Part shown: one piece after another, positions 8,409 to 15,366 of the stretch | Numbering within the stretch: the stretch's first letter is position 1 | Layout: each line of letters opens with the position of its first letter | Source of the DNA: Nocardia fusca NBRC 14340 | Lineage (GTDB): Bacteria > Actinomycetota > Actinomycetes > Mycobacteriales > Mycobacteriaceae | NCBI RefSeq assembly: GCF_001618425.1 | Contig: NZ_BDCU01000029.1 | Span: forward strand, 62,001 to 126,000 | Direction: 5' to 3' | Length of the DNA: 64,000 bases | Notes under the pieces: model-generated | What the model was told of the DNA's origin: nothing | Databases searched by the model: none | What the model saw: only the letters and a program-made list of their open reading frames with translations | Made by a program: the position numbers and the translations under genes

Positions 8409-8609
8409 TCAGGCGACCCTGCGCGAGTGGGGCATCGAGACGCCGTCCATGATCTCGGTCCACCAGCTCTGCAGCGGGCTGGGGTCGGGCCATTGCACGT
8501 CTGCGGCGCCCGGGACGACCTGAGCCGGCGACGAGTCGCCGGCGGTGACGGGCCCGGTGGTCACGGAAGCGGCAGCAGTGGTGGTCGTAACAACATTCCT
8601 GGCTGACAT
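8409..8609 (-). CDS. Small 66-residue peptide upstream of AraC regulator
   Basis: This short ORF has a good ribosome site (CCAGGAG, eight bases before the ATG at 8609) and a complete frame ending in TGA. The peptide starts 'MSARNVVTTTTAAASVTT', is rich in Thr/Ala/Ser, and has a tryptophan-bearing segment 'WPDPSPLQSWWTEIMDG' before a basic tail 'MPHSRRVA'. It has no membrane segment or cysteine. I do not recognise a family. Its position 38 bp before the AraC gene suggests co-transcription. It could be a leader, a ligand or partner peptide for the regulator, or a peptide precursor; none of these is shown by the sequence. Confidence 0.5.
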   Translation of the reverse strand: MSARNVVTTTTAAASVTTGPVTAGDSSPAQVVPGAADVQWPDPSPLQSWWTEIMDGVSMPHSRRVA

Positions 8610-8744
8610 GCGGGTGACTCCTGGGTAGCGGGGCCGGGACCGGCACATTGCGGGGTCCGGTCGCCGGCGGGGGTAGGACAGTTCGGAGACGCGGCGCCGG
8701 CCGGACCCTCTCGCGCTCCTCGGCACGACGCTCGGGCCGGACTG

Positions 8745-9167
8745 TCAGGCGGTGATCGCCTGGGGCTCGCCGTCGTGGCGCGCGACCTCGATCTTGCGCG
8801 GTTTGGCCTTCTCCGAGACCGGGATCACCAACCGCAGGACGCCGTCGCGGTAGTCGGCCCGGATCGCCTCGGTATCGAGGTTCTCGCCGAGGAACAGCTG
8901 CCGGCTGAACACCCCGCGGGTACGTTCGGCCGCGATCATGGACCGGTTGGAGTTCAGCTCCGGCCGCGACGCGCGCACCGTCACCACGTTGCGTTCGACA
9001 TCGAGGTCCAGTGAATCCGGGTCGATCCCGGGCAGGTCCAGTTCCACGAAGAATTCGTCGCCTTCACGCCAGGCGTCCATCGGCATCACTGCCGGGCGCG
9101 CGGGCGTACCGAACACCTGCTGGGTCAGGCGGTCCAGGTCGCGGAAGGGATCGGTGCGCATCAGCAT
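8745..9167 (-). CDS. Hsp20/alpha-crystallin family small heat-shock protein
   Basis: A 140-residue small heat-shock chaperone, the usual length for actinobacterial Hsp18/HspX relatives. The alpha-crystallin domain runs from 'MDAWREGDEFFVELDLPGID' to 'YRDGVLRLVIPVSEKAKPRK'. It would hold unfolding proteins in the cytoplasm during stress. The ATG at 9167 is preferred over the GTG at 9176 because GGAGG lies eight bases before the ATG and would overlap the GTG. Its upstream region carries a CIRCE-like element and a 28-bp palindrome, so heat-shock repression is likely. Confidence 0.92.
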   Translation of the reverse strand: MLMRTDPFRDLDRLTQQVFGTPARPAVMPMDAWREGDEFFVELDLPGIDPDSLDLDVERNVVTVRASRPELNSNRSMIAAERTRGVFSRQLFLGENLDTEAIRADYRDGVLRLVIPVSEKAKPRKIEVARHDGEPQAITA

Positions 9168-9212
9168 GGTCGCCACCTCCAGTTCACTCCATTCACTGCC
9201 GAAGGGAAGCAG

Positions 9213-9240
9213 ATTATCTGTGTCATCTGACAGAGATAAT
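9213..9240. promoter_or_regulatory. 28-bp palindrome in Hsp20 leader
   Basis: The sequence ATTATCTnTGTCAnn and its mirror TGACAnAGATAAT form a near-perfect dyad: 24 of 28 bases are symmetrical. It lies between the CIRCE-like site and the Hsp20 start codon, over the expected start of transcription. It contains TGTCA/TGACA half-sites, loosely like heat-shock repressor sites described in Streptomyces (RheA). The cognate protein is unknown. Confidence 0.55.
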
Positions 9241-9242
9241 TT

Positions 9243-9269
9243 TTAGCACTCTCCACAGGACAGTGCAAG
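9243..9269. promoter_or_regulatory. CIRCE-like (HrcA) operator overlapping Hsp20 promoter
   Basis: TTAGCACTC (9243-9251), nine bases of spacer, then CAGTGCAAG (9261-9269). The CIRCE consensus is TTAGCACTC-N9-GAGTGCTAA: the left arm matches 9 of 9, the right arm 6 of 9, and the spacer length is exact. On the minus strand the site supplies a TTGCAC -35 box and, 17 bases later, TAAAAA as a -10 box. This predicts HrcA repression of hsp20. Confidence 0.68.
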
Positions 9270-9689
9270 TGGTGTAGGTAGAAAATATGACGCTCAGAAC
9301 AGCCGAAGCAGCCTGGCGGAACGGGCTGTGGCTCTGGTTCGGCGGGGCGCGCGACTGGAGGGCCGCCGCCTCCTCGAACACCGGCGGCTCCGCGAACGGG
9401 TTCGACGAGACCGGGTAGCTCTCGCCCGGCCGCGTAGCGCCGGCCGCGCGACCCTCCGGACGCCCATCACCGCGGCGGGGAACAACTCCTCGCCCGCCTC
9501 CGGACCGGACGGACGCACCGCGGGAACGCAGTGCCTCCGACGACGGTCGCGACGGACCGCGTTTCGATGGTGTCCCGCGCGGCCCCCTGGCGAGCAGCAT
9601 GCCGCCGGATCGAACGACCGGGGCGGCGGCCCCGGCACGACCTACCCGAGCAACCCCGGCCAGGCACAACGCGCGCGGAGCTGCGGCGG
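9270..9689. other. Intergenic stretch without a supported gene
   Basis: About 420 bases between the Hsp20 promoter and the acetyltransferase stop. Several frames are open because of high GC, but none has a ribosome site, a recognisable family or sensible composition. I see nothing functional in it. Confidence 0.5.
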
Positions 9690-10412
9690 CTACGGGATGC
9701 GATACCCCCGGAAAGTCACGGATACGCGGGTCCGGAAGCCGAGCCGCTCATAGAGGGCGATCGCGCCCGTATTCCCTTCCGCGACATGCAGAAAAGGACG
9801 TTCGCCGCGGTCCTCGATACGGGCGGCGAGCGCACGGACCAGGCGGGCCGCATGGCCCTGCCCCCGCGCCTCGGGGGCGGTACAGACGGCGCTGATCTCG
9901 GTCCATCCCGGCGGCCGGAGCCGTTCACCCGCCATGGCCACCAGCCGGCCGCTGTCGCGGATACCGAGATAGGTGCCGAGTTCCCGGGTGCGCGGGCGGA
10001 ACGGACCGGGCCGGGTGCGCGCGACGAGGTCGAGCATGTCGGGCACGCTGTCCGCACCCAGTTCGACCATCCCGCGATCGGGCCCGGGCGCCGGCAGGCC
10101 GGCGCCGGAGAAGATCATCTGCCGGCCCGCCAGCGTGAAGACCTCTTCCCAGTCCGACGGCGGCGGTGCCGCACAGCTGAACATATCGGCGAGTTCGCCC
10201 GGCCCGAGCAGCCGCGCGAGATCCGCCCAATCCCCCGGTTCCGGATCCGCACCGACCGCGGCGAAGGTCGCGACTTCGGGCAGGTAGGTGCCGGCCCGGC
10301 CGATCCGGCGGGCCAGATGCGCATGGTGTCCGCGCAGCGATTCGCCCACCGGGTCGTCCAGTACCGCGCTGTCCGGGACCACCGCGGTACCGCAGATCTC
10401 GTCGTTCGCCAC
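9690..10412 (-). CDS. GNAT-family N-acetyltransferase (FR47-like)
   Basis: A 240-residue protein whose C-terminal half is a GNAT fold. Motif A reads 'ISAVCTAPEARGQGHAARLV' with the acetyl-CoA loop R-G-Q-G-H-A, and motif B 'LHVAEGNTGAIALYERLGF'. The N-terminal half ('LRGHHAHLARRIGRAGTYLP') matches the FR47-like arrangement. I chose the GTG at 10412, which gives 'VANDEICGT'; the frame is open much further upstream over the next gene's promoter, but that part looks non-coding. The acyl acceptor is unknown. It is divergent from the flavocytochrome gene at 10576. Confidence 0.85.
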   Translation of the reverse strand: MANDEICGTAVVPDSAVLDDPVGESLRGHHAHLARRIGRAGTYLPEVATFAAVGADPEPGDWADLARLLGPGELADMFSCAAPPPSDWEEVFTLAGRQMIFSGAGLPAPGPDRGMVELGADSVPDMLDLVARTRPGPFRPRTRELGTYLGIRDSGRLVAMAGERLRPPGWTEISAVCTAPEARGQGHAARLVRALAARIEDRGERPFLHVAEGNTGAIALYERLGFRTRVSVTFRGYRIP

Positions 10413-10575
10413 CTGCCGAGTATGCCGGGCGGCTCTCACCACGCCCGTGGGGTGCCCCGCCGGGCGTCCGGACACGCAGAGGAGCCGGAAGACCCGGGGT
10501 CGGTTCCCGAGCCGGGCTAGCGTGGGACGACGTGCCGGCCGGGCACAGCGAAGCGCCCTTCGACGGGAGGTAGCG

Positions 10576-11892
10576 GTGTCTGTGGTGGTTCGGGGGATCG
10601 GATGGATCGCGTTGTACGTGGCGGTGGCGGTGGTGCCGCTGGTGTTCGCCGTCATCGGACCCGTCGAGGGCGGCCGGGGATTCTGGGTGGAATTCTCGGT
10701 GGCACTGGGCTTCGTGGGAATGTCGATGCTCGGCGCGCAGTTCGCGTTGGTCGCCCGATTCCGGGCCGTCGCGGCACCTTTCGGCGAGGACGCCCTGGTG
10801 CAGTTCCACCGCCAGATCTCCTATGTGGCACTGGCGTTCGTTCTCGCCCACCCGATCCTGCTCCAGATCGGGGGCGTCGACATCGTGGCGCTGCTGAACC
10901 TCGCCGAGGCGCCGTGGCGGGCCCGCTGCGCGGTGGCTTCCACAGTGCTTCTGCTGATCGTGGTGGCGACTTCGGTGTGGCGGCGGCGCCTGCGGATCCG
11001 CTACGAGGTGTGGCACCTGCTGCACGGCGTGCTCTCGGTGGCGGTGGTGGCTCTGGCGCTGGCACATATGCTGCTGGTCGGCTACTACCTGGACGCCATC
11101 TGGAAGGTGTGGTTGTGGACGGTGATGACCGTCGCGCTGGTCGGGCTCCTGGTGTGGGTGCGGGTCGTCGCACCGATCCGGCGACTGTGGCGGCCGTGGC
11201 ATGTCGAGCAGAACACCGCCGAACGTGGGGATGCCCGGACCCTCACTCTTGCCCCGGCCGGGCACGACGGTCTGCGGTTCCGGCCGGGGCAGTTCGGATG
11301 GCTGACCGTCGGTCGATCCCCCTTCGCCGTCACGGCCCACCCCTTCTCGTTCTCCTCCAGCGCCGAAGACCACGGCCGCGTCCGGATCACCATCAAAGCC
11401 CTCGGCGATTTCACCTCCGCCGCCGGCGACATCGCCCCGGGCACCCGCGCCTTCCTCGACGGCCCCCATGGCGTGTTCACCCCCGATCGCCACGAAGGCC
11501 CTGGGTTCGTGCTGATTGCGGGCGGCGTCGGCATCACGCCCATGATCTCGATTCTGCGCACCATGGTCGACCGCGGCGACCGTCGCCCGTTTCTGCTGAT
11601 CTATGCGGTGCGGACCATGGACGAACAGACCTTCGACGACGAGATCGTCAGAGTGTCCCGACGCCTGGATCTGACCGTCGTGCCGGTTCCCCAGGACCCG
11701 CCACCGGATTGGGAAGGGGAGAGCGGGTTCGTCGACCGCGCACTGGTGCAGCGCCACCTGCCCGACCGATATCGACACCGGCAGTACTTCATCTGCGGAC
11801 CCACACCCATGGTCACCGCCATGGAGGACGCCCTCGCCGCCCTGAACGTACCGGCCGACCGCGTCCATACCGAACGCTTCACCTTCGTCTGA
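10576..11892 (+). CDS. Ferric-reductase-like transmembrane flavocytochrome
   Basis: A 438-residue membrane oxidoreductase. Five or six N-terminal helices form a ferric-reductase-like heme domain, with candidate heme histidines in 'FHRQISYVALAFVLAHPIL' and 'WHLLHGVLSVAVVALALAH'. Next come an FAD site 'TAHPFSFSSS', an NAD(P)H loop 'GGVGITPMISIL' and the terminal 'CGPTPMVTAMEDAL'. It would pass electrons from cytoplasmic NAD(P)H through FAD and heme to an acceptor outside. The start is the GTG at 10576 behind GGGAGG. A tiny membrane peptide gene follows after 15 bases. The nearby iron-boxed importer supports a role in metal reduction, but this gene itself has no visible iron box. Confidence 0.86.
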   Translation: MSVVVRGIGWIALYVAVAVVPLVFAVIGPVEGGRGFWVEFSVALGFVGMSMLGAQFALVARFRAVAAPFGEDALVQFHRQISYVALAFVLAHPILLQIGGVDIVALLNLAEAPWRARCAVASTVLLLIVVATSVWRRRLRIRYEVWHLLHGVLSVAVVALALAHMLLVGYYLDAIWKVWLWTVMTVALVGLLVWVRVVAPIRRLWRPWHVEQNTAERGDARTLTLAPAGHDGLRFRPGQFGWLTVGRSPFAVTAHPFSFSSSAEDHGRVRITIKALGDFTSAAGDIAPGTRAFLDGPHGVFTPDRHEGPGFVLIAGGVGITPMISILRTMVDRGDRRPFLLIYAVRTMDEQTFDDEIVRVSRRLDLTVVPVPQDPPPDWEGESGFVDRALVQRHLPDRYRHRQYFICGPTPMVTAMEDALAALNVPADRVHTERFTFV

Positions 11893-11907
11893 TCCGGAGG
11901 CCCGACT

Positions 11908-11997
11908 GTGCGACACACCTACACGACCCGCGCCGTATGGGCGATCACCCTAGTCCTGCTCGCCGCCTGCGCCTGGTTCGCTGTGGCACTCGCCTGA
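11908..11997 (+). CDS. 29-residue single-helix membrane peptide
   Basis: A GTG at 11908 follows CCGGAGG at seven bases and opens a 29-residue frame. After a short basic N-terminus ('MRHTYTTRA') comes one hydrophobic helix, 'VWAITLVLLAACAWFAVALA'. The start is only 15 bases after the flavocytochrome stop, so the two genes are probably translated from one message. It resembles the tiny accessory subunits that accompany membrane redox complexes, but I know no family for it. It is too short for ordinary gene finders to call. Confidence 0.55.
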   Translation: MRHTYTTRAVWAITLVLLAACAWFAVALA

Positions 11998-12021
11998 GTC
12001 CGCACCGACCGGCCACAGCTG

Positions 12022-12050
12022 TTGTCCCGATGTGCACAGCACGATAACCT
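12022..12050 (+). promoter_or_regulatory. Possible promoter of the ABC importer operon
   Basis: TTGTCC (12022-12027) and TAACCT (12045-12050) are 17 bases apart, a plausible sigma-70-type pair. The predicted start of transcription falls on the iron box at 12059. The call rests on spacing and hexamer similarity only. Confidence 0.35.
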
Positions 12051-12058
12051 CAATCGAG

Positions 12059-12077
12059 TTAGCAGAGGCTAACCTCT
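12059..12077. promoter_or_regulatory. DtxR/IdeR-type iron box
   Basis: TTAGCAGAGGCTAACCTCT matches the mycobacterial IdeR consensus TTAGGTTAGGCTAACCTAA at 14 of 19 positions, with an uninterrupted AGGCTAACCT core and a TTAGC/GCTAA dyad. It lies 28 bases upstream of the substrate-binding protein gene, where iron-loaded IdeR would block transcription. Repression in high iron is the prediction. Confidence 0.6.
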
Positions 12078-12104
12078 GATCGGGCAAGCGGACGAGGTCG
12101 GGTA

Positions 12105-13640
12105 GTGGATATCAACAGGCGCCGATTGCTCCGAGCCGGCCTCGGTGTGAGCGCGATACTGGCCCTCGCGGCGTGCGGAAACGGTTCTCCCGGTTCGAGT
12201 GACGGCGCCAGTGGCCCGCCCAGACCCGGCGGAACGCTGCGCGTCGGGGCGCTGGGTAAGTCGTCGAAGATCGAGCGCGACCCGCACGCCACGCTGAGCA
12301 ACGACAGCGATTTCCTGATCATGTCGCTCCTCTACGATCCGCTGACCGTGCCCGGCGCCGACCCCAATGTGGCTCCACGACTCGCGGCGCGGTGGGAGGC
12401 GGACAAGGATCAGCGGAATTGGACCTTCACTCTCGCCGACGGTGCGAGTTTCCATGACGGCCGGCCGGTCACCTCGGCGGATGTGGTGTGGTCGCTTCGC
12501 CGGCTGCGCGAGATGGCCGGGGAAACCAAGGTTCCGGTGTCCTCGGTGGCCGATATCCGGCCGGCGGGCCCGAATGCGGTGGTGCTCACCTGCGCCGCGC
12601 CGAACAGTCAGCTGCCGTTGCTGCTCCGAATGATGACATTCGTGGTACCCGAGGGCACCACCGATTTCGCCGAAGGTGTGGGCAGCGGACCGTTCCGGCT
12701 CGAATCCTTCGACCGCGGCAACGCGCGGCTGGTGCGTAACGAGACCTGGCACGGCGGCCCGCCCCTGCTCGACGCGATCGAGGTCACCTTGTTCGAGAGC
12801 CCGGAATCCATGTCGAACGCGATCATGGCCGGTCAGATCGATCTGGCTTCCAGTGTCGGCGCGGTAGCCGGGCGCACCGCGGAAAGCCGGGGTGATCTGA
12901 AGGTCGTCCGGCGGCCCGACGATGTCGCGGTGGCCATCGCGATGCGTACTTCCGACGGGCCGTTCGCCGATCCGCGGGTGCGGGAGGCGCTGCGTCTCAT
13001 CGTCGATCGTGACGCGATGGTGGCCCAGGTCCTGTCGGGTTACGGGACGGTCGCCAACGATGTTCTCGGTACCGCGGATCCGAGCTTCGACCGCTCCCTG
13101 CCGCAGCGCACGCGCGATATCGACCGGGCGAAGGCGCTACTGGCGGAGGCCGGATTCGACACGTCGAAGACCTACCAACTGGTGACCAAACAGGAGGCCG
13201 CCGGCGAAGTCGAGTCCGCCCGGGTTTTCGCCGCCCAGGCCGGAGATGCCGGTCTGAAGATCGAGGTCGTCGTCCAGGAGGCCAATGACTTCTACGACCG
13301 GACCTGGCTGCGGGCGCCCTTCTACACGGTCAACTGGGGTACCAACGACTCGGTGGTGTTCTTCGCCAGCAAGGTCATGACATCGCAGACCGCGTGGAAC
13401 GAGACGGATTTCGCGGATCCTGCCTTCGACAAGGCCTACGCCCGGGCCCTCGCCGCGCCCGCCGGCGCCGAGTTCGTCGAGGCCAGCCGAGAGATCCAGC
13501 GGATCCAGTACGACCGCGGCGGTTACCTCGTGTGGGGCATGGCCGACGGTATCGATATCGCCGCCGCCTCGGTACAGGGGCTGCCCGACCTCGGCGGGTA
13601 CGGCCGGGTGCAACTCGAACGAGCGTGGTTGTCGAGTTGA
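12105..13640 (+). CDS. ABC transporter substrate-binding lipoprotein, family 5 (peptide/nickel type)
   Basis: A 511-residue extracytoplasmic solute receptor of the DppA/NikA family (SBP_bac_5). The N-terminus has twin arginines ('RRRLLRAG') and a lipobox 'LALAAC', so it should be a lipid-anchored protein on the outer face of the membrane, possibly exported by Tat. Family landmarks include 'FHDGRPVTSADVVWSLRR' and 'VREALRLIVDRDAMV'. The GTG at 12105 follows GGACGAGGTCGGGTA. It opens a four-gene importer operon and sits behind an iron box. Family members carry peptides, nickel, heme or opine-type metallophores; here iron control points to a metal chelate (inference). Confidence 0.86.
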   Translation: MDINRRRLLRAGLGVSAILALAACGNGSPGSSDGASGPPRPGGTLRVGALGKSSKIERDPHATLSNDSDFLIMSLLYDPLTVPGADPNVAPRLAARWEADKDQRNWTFTLADGASFHDGRPVTSADVVWSLRRLREMAGETKVPVSSVADIRPAGPNAVVLTCAAPNSQLPLLLRMMTFVVPEGTTDFAEGVGSGPFRLESFDRGNARLVRNETWHGGPPLLDAIEVTLFESPESMSNAIMAGQIDLASSVGAVAGRTAESRGDLKVVRRPDDVAVAIAMRTSDGPFADPRVREALRLIVDRDAMVAQVLSGYGTVANDVLGTADPSFDRSLPQRTRDIDRAKALLAEAGFDTSKTYQLVTKQEAAGEVESARVFAAQAGDAGLKIEVVVQEANDFYDRTWLRAPFYTVNWGTNDSVVFFASKVMTSQTAWNETDFADPAFDKAYARALAAPAGAEFVEASREIQRIQYDRGGYLVWGMADGIDIAAASVQGLPDLGGYGRVQLERAWLSS

Positions 13641-14566
13641 GGAAGGTCGCCGGTCTGGTGGCGCGCCGGCTCGCTCTGCTGTTCGTCCTGCTCGCCCTGG
13701 TCTTCCTGGTGGTCGATCTGCTGCCGGGCAATGCCGCACGCGCCGTGCTCGGGCGAGACGCGCCGGCGGATCGAATCGCCGCCAAGGAACACGAACTGGG
13801 TCTCGACCGCCCGCTACCGGAACGCTTCTGGTCCTGGTTCACCGGTGCCGTGACGGGTGATTTCGGTACCACCGCTCATGGGCAGTCGGTGAACGAGCTG
13901 CTGGCCGAGAACTTCCCCCAGACGCTGCTGCTGGCCTCGATCGCCATGCTGGTCACCGTGGCGGCCGCGCTGCTGTGCGGGATGTGGTGGGCGGCGCGGC
14001 CCTCCGGTCTCGCGGCCCGGGTACTGCAACCGGGTACGGCCTTCGCCACCGCGATTCCGGAGTTCGTCGTAGCGATCGTCCTGGTATTGGTGTTCTCGCT
14101 GTGGCTGGGTGTTCTTCCCTCGGTGACCTTCACCGATCGATCGGGCTATCCGGCGAGCCCGGAAATGCTGGTGCTGCCGGTCGTCGCGCTGGCGGTGCCG
14201 CAGGCAGCCTGGAACGCGCGCGTCGTCCGGGGCGCGGTGCTCGACGCGGCGACGGCTCCCCATGTCGACAACGCCCTCTTGAACGGACTACCGGAGCGGA
14301 CGGTCCTGCTCCGGCATGTGGTTCCGTTCGCGCTCCCGGCCATCGCGGCGTCTTTCGCGACCTCGGTGGGCACCCTGTTCGGCGGTGCTCTCGTGGTGGA
14401 GACGATATTCAACTACCCGGGCGTGGGGGCGCTGATCGCCGGTTCCGTCTCCGACCGCGATACGGCGCTGGTCGCCGCGATCGTGGCGCTGACCGGCACC
14501 ACGATCATGGGTGTCCTGCTGGCGGCCGACGGCATCCGCATCTGGGCGAACCGGGGCCGGCGATGA
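13625..14566 (+). CDS. ABC transporter permease (DppB type)
   Basis: A 313-residue inner-membrane permease. It begins with 'RRLALLFVLLALVFLVVDLL' and has the DppB-like 'GLDRPLPERFWSWF'; the loop that meets the ATPase lies near 'ATAPHVDNALLNGLPE', followed by 'VVETIFNYPGVGALI'. The start is a GTG at 13625 that overlaps the binding-protein gene by 16 bases; the frame is open upstream inside that gene but is out of register there. It pairs with the next gene to form the membrane channel. Confidence 0.85.
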   Translation: MVVELRKVAGLVARRLALLFVLLALVFLVVDLLPGNAARAVLGRDAPADRIAAKEHELGLDRPLPERFWSWFTGAVTGDFGTTAHGQSVNELLAENFPQTLLLASIAMLVTVAAALLCGMWWAARPSGLAARVLQPGTAFATAIPEFVVAIVLVLVFSLWLGVLPSVTFTDRSGYPASPEMLVLPVVALAVPQAAWNARVVRGAVLDAATAPHVDNALLNGLPERTVLLRHVVPFALPAIAASFATSVGTLFGGALVVETIFNYPGVGALIAGSVSDRDTALVAAIVALTGTTIMGVLLAADGIRIWANRGRR

Positions 14567-15366
14567 CGCCCGTGCTCATTCACCGTCGCGTGGTGGCGAC
14601 CGTGTCCCCCGCCGTCCTGATCGCCGCGGTCGCGGTGGCCGGTCCCTTCCTCGCGCCGCATCCGGTCGACTATCCCGTGGGCATCGCGTTCGAAAAGCCC
14701 AGCGGCAGAGCCTGGTTGGGTGGCGACCGGATCGGCCAGGATGTCACGAGTCAGCTGTTGCACGGCGGCTGGGGGTTGCTGGTGCTCGCCGCGGTCATCG
14801 CCGGGCTGGTCACCACCTGCGCGGCCCTCCTGGGTTCGACGGCAGCGTTGTACACACGAGCCGGCGCGTGGATCGAACGCGCCGCGGATCTGTGCATGCT
14901 GCTGCCGCCGGTGCTGGCGATTCTGCTGTTCATGCTGTCCTGGCCCGAGTCCGGTACCGCCGGCCTGATCACTGTCGCGGTCGTTGTGGGAACCCCGTAT
15001 TCGGCACGCGTATTCGCCGCGGCCGCGAGTGGTGTCGCGCGAGCGGGCTTCGTCGAGGCCGCCCGCGCGCGTGGAGAACGACCGGGCTACCTGGTGTTCC
15101 GCGAATTGCTGCCGAATCTGCGTCACACCCTGCTCACCCAGCTCGGCCTGCGGTTCGTGGAAGCCATCTACATCGTCAGCACGGTGTCGTTTCTGCAGTT
15201 GCCCGCCTCGCTGGGCGCCGCCAACTGGGCGGTGATGGTCCGGGAGAACGCGTCGGGAATCCTGCTCAATCCGGCGGCGGTGCTGGCCCCGAGCCTGGCC
15301 ATCGGCCTGCTGGCGGTGAGCGTCAACAGTGCCGTGACCGCCTTCGCCGGGGAACGGCCGATATGA
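14563..15366 (+). CDS. ABC transporter permease (DppC type)
   Basis: A 267-residue permease overlapping the previous gene by four bases (ATGA). It shows the DppC pattern: one N-terminal helix, then 'WLGGDRIGQDVTSQLLHGG' (the usual 'GTDxLGRDxxSRxxxG' stretch) and the ATPase-docking region 'GFVEAARARGERPGYLVFRE'. Near the end, 'LGAANWAVMVREN' matches the family's conserved 'WG.M' part. It forms the second half of the channel. Confidence 0.86.
   Translation: MTPVLIHRRVVATVSPAVLIAAVAVAGPFLAPHPVDYPVGIAFEKPSGRAWLGGDRIGQDVTSQLLHGGWGLLVLAAVIAGLVTTCAALLGSTAALYTRAGAWIERAADLCMLLPPVLAILLFMLSWPESGTAGLITVAVVVGTPYSARVFAAAASGVARAGFVEAARARGERPGYLVFRELLPNLRHTLLTQLGLRFVEAIYIVSTVSFLQLPASLGAANWAVMVRENASGILLNPAAVLAPSLAIGLLAVSVNSAVTAFAGERPI

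Noticed and set aside
8654..8707. GGTCCGG...CCGGACC inverted repeat downstream of the Hsp20 gene
   Set aside because: Arms are seven bases with a 40-base gap; too weak for a confident terminator.
9925..11916. 663-codon minus-strand frame opposite the flavocytochrome
   Set aside because: Rich in His/Gln/Arg without any domain, antisense to a well-supported gene and overlapping the acetyltransferase.
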